Shown here piece after piece: positions 59,401-64,000 of a stretch of DNA of 64,000 nucleotides. Source of the DNA: Stygibacter sp964604155 (GTDB lineage Bacteria > Cloacimonadota > Cloacimonadia > Cloacimonadales > TCS61); contig CAZRXY010000096.1 of assembly GCA_964604155.1 (NCBI GenBank), positions 12,839 to 76,838 of the forward strand, in the 5' to 3' direction. Within the stretch, counting starts at the first letter, position 1. Every line of letters starts with the position of its first letter. The position numbers were made by a program, and so were the translations under genes. The notes below the pieces were generated by a model, which made no database searches, was not told the origin of the DNA, and worked only from the letters and a program-made list of their open reading frames with translations.

Positions 59401-59657
59401 TAATTATCAAAGAAATTGATAATTCCACTTTGATGATCTACGCGATAATCCAAGTTGTCAGATAATGATCCATTTTCGCCGGTTATGCGCACACTCCCGA
59501 TAATCACAGGCATTTCCTGTAATTGTATGGTGTCTTTCTTTGTTTCTAATCTGAATATTTCTTCACGCCATAAGGGTGAAAAATAATTAAAACCCCAGGT
59601 AATGCTGGACCAGGACACTATAATTAACATAGTGATCCAGATTTGCTGCTTTCTCAA
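56439..59657 (-). CDS. Large outer-membrane-type beta-strand protein
   Basis: The TTG at 59657, with AAAAGGA 5 nt before it, gives about 1072 residues with a signal-like N-terminus (RKQQIWITMLIIVSWSSITWG). A TTG further upstream would overlap zupT. The N-terminal third has the pattern of FCB envelope proteins with a LELLVKGNKTVTISLAEN region, a GKLSDDMSIEAQISD segment and ERIYLNGIELQRGDDYIID. The remainder is alternating beta strands rich in Tyr, ending in an aromatic residue (EVSAEF), as outer-membrane barrels do. It recalls SprA-related proteins, but I cannot prove that relation. It follows the ZIP transporter by 37 nt in an apparent operon. Confidence 0.65.
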   Translation of the reverse strand: MRKQQIWITMLIIVSWSSITWGFNYFSPLWREEIFRLETKKDTIQLQEMPVIIGSVRITGENGSLSDNLDYRVDHQSGIINFFDNYGQVKIEYAVYPRELRKKYFYFEELIVSAIDTTDVYRREKSAEYKPLELLVKGNKTVTISLAENEDFRLDQSLFLKISGKLSDDMSIEAQISDSESPLTPEGDTREISNLDQIFIRIFSKNYELGFGDLHHQFLNSGYLSFQPYFEGIKFRWGNNSRITAAAALSKAKSSTAELNGIDGKQGPYWLSDAYGGETLIVPGSERIYLNGIELQRGDDYIIDYSEGSITFTENHFIASNDKIYAVYQYSDESYRKQILLQDSEWQIYDNWSIGSSIYYRKDDADNPLTRDFSASDLANLAAAGDQTAFGNGIYETEEGLGEYILTSNGFFEYVGYNSTGTYNLNFYATASGDYIYNEAGAYYEYMGPGEGDYALGVRLESPEAQGNYTLWSRWQLGDIAIKGEVLFSSNDRNTLSDIDDEDNLSWAATASAQYEKTNSSIRPLLGIKLRGRTAGLYTFNPISSAADIYETFTLPDTLDQRELIFEAGLDYKQVFFPRIVLRRQEAGNDYIHNYFAASSEIKQYGIIPKINYRLVNWENEFALNKSNYILSDASAAYTLEKWELGYGYELLENNFTDYMLHRTKNLAYLQRTDEAGNIRIYQEQVIADSIITPQRKISTTCGIQSKYTLGKQQIELDLAHRVVKDSLDTKYDLAKINYSGALGKMINLSARYRIRNLDFYPKIRQLVFVGIGKGYYNEDGEIDDEGDYSWQIVSIDYSNPLKSLELTTSGMIALRPQKPLPDFWQRMRIELDGAINEQSTTTNIRKLYLLNNDVLQQKDTTVYGTQRVKSLMWYDLMRNKLTLRLIKEYEDRLDNRYQDAKKVSITREEAYLRWKFDRQIGFEFFLKHRIEADTRYDSQSESTDFAWETRYSSSSLFNYLIALEYGRENGNSQSNELSYNLNKIEIQQTVNWYHSRNNGIFCRLKFRHNNRKGNDNELWLKEKRAGNIFIWDVSYNYKLNEYMKLLLEYKGDQFPAEGTSHEFKMEVSAEF

Positions 59658-59694
59658 ATTGATCCTTTTCAAAAAAAGCAATGAAGATGAATAC

Positions 59695-60498
59695 CTAAGC
59701 AAACATTAATAAGCTTAAGGCCATCACCAGCATTCCGGAGAAAAGTCCGTATATTGTCAGATGATGATGTCCAAATTTCTCGGCAGCCGGCAGCAATTCG
59801 TCAAAAGAAATAAACACCATAATACCTGCGACAAAGGCAAAAGGTATGCCAAAATATTTGCCGATATCAAAAACCGAAGTGAGCAGCAGATAGCCAACAA
59901 ATGCTCCCAGCGGCTCCGAAAGTCCAGATAAGAATGACCAGAAAAATGCCTTTTTGCGGCTGCCGGTAGCATAAAACAGGGGCACTGATACTGCAATACC
60001 TTCAGGAATATTGTGAATTGCTATTGCCACTGCAATTGATATGCCAAGCTGGGGGTCATTTAATGCCGAAGTGAATGTGGCAAATCCTTCCGGGAAATTG
60101 TGAATGGCTATTGCCAACGCGGATAACAGACCCATTCGTTTTAATTCATTCGACTGAGGTTTTTTGTTTAATTCTTCTACATTATGCATCTCATGGGGGT
60201 TTTCATAGGAGGGAATAAGCTTATCTATCACTGCAATCAATAGCATTCCCAGAAAAAAAGAGGTAACCGTGATCGTATAGCCCATACGATTTCCCATAAC
60301 CAGCGATAAAGAATCCCTCGCTTTCACAAAGATTTCTACCAGAGATACATAAACCATGACCCCGGCAGAGAATCCGAGTGAAAGTGATAAGAATTTTTCA
60401 TCGGTTCTGCGGGTAAAAAATGCTAAGGCACTGCCTATTCCCGTAGATAATCCGGCAAACAGGGTCAAGCCCAGAGCAAATAATACACTAGTTTCCAT
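59695..60498 (-). CDS. zupT: ZIP family divalent metal transporter, ZupT-like
   Basis: The 267-residue protein has eight predicted membrane helices and both ZIP metal-binding motifs, AIAIHNFPEGFATF and AIAIHNIPEGIAVS. A conserved Glu lies in GLSEPLGA. ZupT-type transporters import zinc and other divalent cations through the inner membrane. A His/Glu-rich cytoplasmic loop (PHEMHNVEE) lies in the middle. The ATG at 60498 has AAGG 8 nt upstream and lies 9 nt after the Nudix gene. Confidence 0.93.
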   Translation of the reverse strand: METSVLFALGLTLFAGLSTGIGSALAFFTRRTDEKFLSLSLGFSAGVMVYVSLVEIFVKARDSLSLVMGNRMGYTITVTSFFLGMLLIAVIDKLIPSYENPHEMHNVEELNKKPQSNELKRMGLLSALAIAIHNFPEGFATFTSALNDPQLGISIAVAIAIHNIPEGIAVSVPLFYATGSRKKAFFWSFLSGLSEPLGAFVGYLLLTSVFDIGKYFGIPFAFVAGIMVFISFDELLPAAEKFGHHHLTIYGLFSGMLVMALSLLMFA

Positions 60499-60507
60499 CA
60501 GCTTACC

Positions 60508-60966
60508 TTAATAAAATTCAACAGACCAGGATTTTAATTTCCCGCTATCATATTCAAATAATCCCGAAAAAAACTTGTCCTGTCTCAGCCAGGGCAAAAA
60601 AATCCTGTCTCCTTCCCATAAATTCAAATTCATCAATTCTTCATCAGGAATCCAGGCAAGATCACCCTCTGGTGAATCTATCAAATTCCCATTGCATTTA
60701 TTTATCACATAAACGAAGACATACCAGTCATCCACCTCGTCAAAAAGGGGGAAGGTGAGAATTCCTTTAAGCTGCATAGACTCTACATTGAGCCCTGATT
60801 CTTCTTTAACTTCGCGGTCTACACATGCTTCCGGGGTTTCACCGGATTCCAGTTTGCCCCCCAGTCCATTCCATTTACCCCTGTGCGTATCATCCGGCTT
60901 GCGGTTACGATACAGCATCAAGGTGCTGCCAGCTTTATGGATATAGCATAAAGTGGCAAGCTTCAC
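60508..60966 (-). CDS. Nudix hydrolase, MutT/8-oxo-dGTPase-like
   Basis: The 152-residue protein contains a full Nudix box beginning at GGKLESGETPEACVDREVKEESGL with all metal ligands (GX5EX7REUXEEXGU). KWNGLGGKLE and the C-terminal FLPWL...DKFFSGLFEYD are as in 8-oxo-dGTP diphosphatases that clean the nucleotide pool. The start is GTG, whose first base is the last base of the PspC stop TAG, so translation is coupled. Confidence 0.9.
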   Translation of the reverse strand: MKLATLCYIHKAGSTLMLYRNRKPDDTHRGKWNGLGGKLESGETPEACVDREVKEESGLNVESMQLKGILTFPLFDEVDDWYVFVYVINKCNGNLIDSPEGDLAWIPDEELMNLNLWEGDRIFLPWLRQDKFFSGLFEYDSGKLKSWSVEFY

Positions 60967-61367
60967 TAATCTTCTCTTTTTTCAACGGGCATTAATATCC
61001 ATAATACCAGATAGACAGGTATTCCTACTCCTCCAGCAAGGACTATGATGATAAAGAGCAGTCTGATAACGCTTACATCCCATTCCAGATAATTAGCGAT
61101 TCCTGCGCATACTCCTCCCAGCATTAGTCCATCGCGACTGCGAACCAGTTTGCTGAAAATTCCAGTTCGCTCAATTTTTTCACCATAATCTTCTTCCGGC
61201 AGCACTGCCCAGAGTATTAGATATAGTATCACGCCCATGCCACCAGCAAATATGCTTACCAGAAAGATTGCCCGGATAATATCTGCATCAATACTGGTGG
61301 ATTCGCCCAAACCCCCGCAAACACCAGCAATCTTACGGTCTGGAATAGATAAATGCAATTTTTTCAT
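60966..61367 (-). CDS. Tandem PspC-domain membrane protein
   Basis: The 133-residue protein consists of two PspC domains in a row: RKIAGVCGGLGESTSIDADIIRAIF with a membrane helix and LPEED, then DGLMLGGVCAGIANYLEWDVSVIRL with a second helix and MPVEK. PspC proteins take part in membrane-stress responses, usually with a single domain. It is the first gene of the operon with Nudix, zupT and the outer-membrane protein. Confidence 0.9.
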   Translation of the reverse strand: MKKLHLSIPDRKIAGVCGGLGESTSIDADIIRAIFLVSIFAGGMGVILYLILWAVLPEEDYGEKIERTGIFSKLVRSRDGLMLGGVCAGIANYLEWDVSVIRLLFIIIVLAGGVGIPVYLVLWILMPVEKRED

Positions 61368-61634
61368 AATCCGCTCCTTTGAACTTTATCTCCCTATAAT
61401 TTCAAGCTAACCTGTTTTTTTGTCAATAAAATAAAACCAGCCAGCAAACTTCCAGTGTGAGATTTATCAATCTTTTTTATGGATTAATCGCTGAGAGGAA
61501 TAGATAACGGCTATGCCCGATATCTCCCGATCGGCACGAAGTAACTGCCCGAGTCTGACTGGATGCATAATATGCACAGCGAATCAGCCGTGTGAACGAT
61601 GCATAGCCACTATGCCCATAACTCTATCAGTCAA
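61368..61634. other. Intergenic region
   Basis: It includes the promoter region of the PspC operon next to 61368. The part from 61500 on holds a spaced 8-bp inverted repeat GGCTATGC (61509-61516) / GCATAGCC (61601-61608) and a palindrome ATGCATAATATGCA. No terminator with a good T-run is seen for the gene ending at 61635. Confidence 0.4.
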
Positions 61635-63737
61635 TTATTTCAGAAGTAGTATTTTTCCCTGCTGCCGGTTTTTCCCGGCTGTAAATCTATAAAAATAAAC
61701 CGAACTGACGCTATCATCAGCCTGCCAGGTTGCGTAATAAGTTCCAGCCGACTGGATTTGATCAACCAGCTTTTCTACAAGCTGCCCTTTCGTGTTGTAG
61801 ATACAAATATTCACCGGTTCTGATGCTGCCAGTCTGTATTGGAAAGTCGCTAAAGGATTAAAGGGATTAGGATAAACTCTATGCAGAGTAGTAACGGAAG
61901 GTATTTCAGGATTATTCTCATCCACGGTGATAACGGTTAGATTAAACTGAATGAAGATCACGCTGCTGTAGGGATCATTAGAATTAATTATGAGTTCTGT
62001 TGAATATTCACCATCTGTCATATCGATTGTGTTTATATAAATAAAGACTCCACTATTGTCATCAACAGGAACCGTCCCTGAAGGATCTGGGATATCAAGC
62101 CAACATATCTGATCATCAAACCAGACACTATATTCCAGGACGCTGGCTCCATAATTATATAATGTTAATTGCAGATTGGTTTCTTCATCAGTGCCCATAA
62201 CGACATCAAATTGAGTTTGATCTATATATATATCAGGTGGCAGCAGACATTCTCCAGACAAGGTAACCAATTCATCCTGGTGATCAAGATCATTGGAGAT
62301 AAAGATCAAGTAACCAGAAAAGCTGCCTGTCTCAAAACTGCGGAAGGTGATTTGAATTTCCTCACTTTCCTGGGCAGGTATAGTGATTGGGGCAGGTGTA
62401 TCCAAAAAGAATTCATCATCACCTTCCAGTTGAATATCCCAGATTTCCAGATCAAGATAACCATGATTATTCACTGTAAAACTCTGTGTGACATCTTCTC
62501 CGGGAGAATAACTGGTGAATTCAAGATTATCAGCGGAAATTATCAGCTCAGGTCCTTCAATTTCAGATAAAAAAGCCACATATTCCATCATCAGGAATTT
62601 GCGGGTACAAAATTGCTCAGATTCATTAAATGCTCCCAGAATCGGGGAAGTGATTATGGTTCTATAGCTGCCTGTATCATAATATACTCCTCTGCCATAG
62701 CTGTCCTGCGAAGTTAGATAAAGTGCTCCCTGAGCAGCATCCAGAATATCTATACTGTAATCAGGGTCGCCGTCTGGGTAACCAAAAGTAGAATTGGCTG
62801 CAAAAGTGCCGGCTTCACCAGATAGTGTTGAAATCACATTATTTGATCCGGGACCTACATAATCTGCCCCAAAATAACTAAAAAAATCTGTGTTACTGTG
62901 AGATTGTCCTGCATTTGCTCCTTCCATATAGACAGAACCGCCATTATCCATAAATGTTACCAGAGTAGCCTGATCAATAGCGCTCACGGCGCCAGGTGGT
63001 GTAGTACCTCAGCCTACGCAGTATATACCCAGAGCGATCATCACCACATCATAAAAATCCAGATCACGGGGCAGGCTGCTTGCCAAAACATATTCCAGAT
63101 TCAGGGCATCAAGCGCTTGCGTGATACTTTGCTCGCAAGTGTAATACTGATTATTATTGGGATCAATGAAATCAGAATTGTTGTCATTATCCCAGACCAG
63201 AATATTGATTACGCAGTCCTGAACCAGTATGTTATCGACGCATACTCCATAACCCCAGTAAGCTTCTCCTTCAAAAGCGATCTGATAAGTGGCAGAAGGT
63301 TCTGGCAAATCAAGGATTATCTCTGTCCATGCTGTGGCTTCTTCCTCAAGATATGCCAAAAGTACCCATTCAGATGCTAAAGAAGTACGGTAATAAACCC
63401 GAAGATAATCCTGATAGGTTGTCCAACTGTCTTGCACATACCAGAAACTTAGTTTAGCATGAGTAGTTATCTCAAATTCCGGGGTGATTAATCTGGTTGT
63501 ATTCCCATCCACATTACTGTCAAAGAACCAGGCATTAAAGTTGCCTGACTGTGCCTGGGGGGGATGATTGTTTTGTCCTCCATCATGAACCTGCCAGTTT
63601 ACTTCTCCTATAACATATTCTTGAGACCATTCCGATGGGATCACACCATCCTCAAAATCTTCTGAGAATACATCTACTGCACCTGTAAGAGACGCTCCAA
63701 GCAGAAATAAAATTATCATCAGTGTAAGCTTTCTCAT
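61635..63737 (-). CDS. Secreted choice-of-anchor protein with in-frame TGA, candidate selenoprotein
   Basis: From the ATG at 63737 (GGAGGAAG upstream) one frame runs to TAA at 61635, broken only by TGA at 63009-63011 (codon 243). The total is 700 residues if read through. A signal peptide (MRKLTLMIILFLLGASLTGA) is followed by a MAM/choice-of-anchor-J domain (about 25-180), a GATase-like Rossmann segment (about 180-360; NILVWDND ... DFYDVVMIALGIYCVG-TGA-GTTPPG ... GGSVYMEGANAG), two Ig-like ASH-type domains, and a YPNPFNP sorting domain ending in KILLLK. The TGA sits inside the GATase-like fold, and the second half has no start with a ribosome site. Either Sec is inserted (C240-V-G-U243) or the gene is a nonsense-mutated pseudogene or sequence error. 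Confidence 0.75.
62978..62994 (-). promoter_or_regulatory. Candidate bacterial SECIS hairpin
   Basis: On the minus strand TGGCGC pairs with GCGCTA (6 bp, one G-U) around the loop CGTGA, beginning 15 nt after the TGA. The G in loop position 2 is 22 nt from the TGA, within the 16-37 nt range of published bacterial SECIS models. It was folded by eye; a stem this short can arise by chance. Confidence 0.35.
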
Positions 63738-64000
63738 TAATCTTCCTCCATGTGATATTTACCGTACATGCTGATACTGTTATTCAATAAGTTTACGTCA
63801 AGTAAAAATTTCTTCTCACTGTCATACCCTCGAAAAGTTTATGAGCCATTAACCATAAAATTTTTAGGTGTATGCCAGTATTTTTGGAATGCAGGCATCC
63901 ACCTGTTTTTTGAATTTATCGTAGTTCTAATTAACTGGGAAATAGAGTATTAGGTTGTATTATCCCTGGTCGACCACACCGGAGAGCTAACGCACCTCCG

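Noticed and set aside
61635..62987. Second half of the TGA-containing gene as a separate gene starting at GTG 62987
   Set aside because: No ribosome site before the GTG, no signal peptide, and it would start inside the GATase-like fold that continues from the upstream half.
63768..63953. 61-codon plus-strand frame at the right edge
   Set aside because: No ribosome site or recognisable pattern; lies in the upstream region of the divergent minus-strand gene. I see no supported gene in 63738-64000.

Overview
The window looks like a chromosomal piece of an uncultured FCB-group bacterium, most probably a Cloacimonadota (Cloacimonetes) relative. Three observations point there. Large secreted proteins end in a YPNPFNP-type C-terminal sorting domain (44147-55927, 61635-63737). 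Secreted proteins carry choice-of-anchor, gingipain and cadherin-like modules. The housekeeping genes form short, tightly packed, AT-rich operons with good Shine-Dalgarno sites. TGA, TAA and TAG all serve as ordinary stops. The phylum is an inference from protein style; no rRNA gene is present to confirm it.

Layout. 1-4689 (-) is the 5' part of a secreted C25 (gingipain-like) peptidase with a dockerin-like pair of repeats, running off the window edge. 4798-10694 (-) is a housekeeping run: thiamine pyrophosphokinase, selA, a YhcC-type radical SAM protein, an M28/glutaminyl-cyclase-like lipoprotein, a ComEA-like helix-hairpin-helix protein, an acidic hypothetical protein and rsmD. 11220-13787 (+) is a threonine-to-glycine operon (tdh, acpS, kbl), followed by rsmI. 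14684-17776 (-) is a tricorn-like protease. A 31-residue basic protein sits at 18102-18197 (-). 18932-20086 (+) is a histidine-kinase-like protein whose phosphoacceptor His is Asn. 20106-22175 (-) is an EF-G of the 'HIDSGKTT' type. 22176-23722 is a gene-free stretch full of repeats. 23723-26450 (+) carries a ferredoxin-fused etfA, queE and a YjdF-like membrane protein. 26522-27366 (-) holds two small envelope proteins and tRNA-Arg(CCG). 27582-34984 (-) is an operon of an M28 peptidase, a DUF4175-like coiled-coil membrane protein, a TPR protein, a small membrane protein and xerD. 35198-44080 (+) is a signalling cluster of three large sensor kinases, two of them REC-first paralogues. 44147-55927 (-) is a giant surface protein of about 3926 residues built from cadherin-like modules and a second lineage-type repeat. 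56439-61367 (-) is PspC, Nudix, ZIP transporter and an outer-membrane-type protein. 61635-63737 (-) is a secreted protein interrupted by one in-frame TGA.

The most interesting point is that last gene. The TGA lies in a Cys-Val-Gly-TGA context, the reading frame and domain structure continue on both sides, and a short GC-rich hairpin of bacterial-SECIS geometry lies just downstream. The same window encodes SelA, the enzyme that makes Sec-tRNA. A new secreted selenoprotein is therefore possible, although a nonsense mutation or sequencing error is not excluded. Other points worth a second look are the kinase lacking its His, four dispersed copies of a ~57-bp intergenic repeat together with REP-like hairpins, the repeat architecture of the giant protein, and a possible leader peptide before the first kinase of the signalling cluster.
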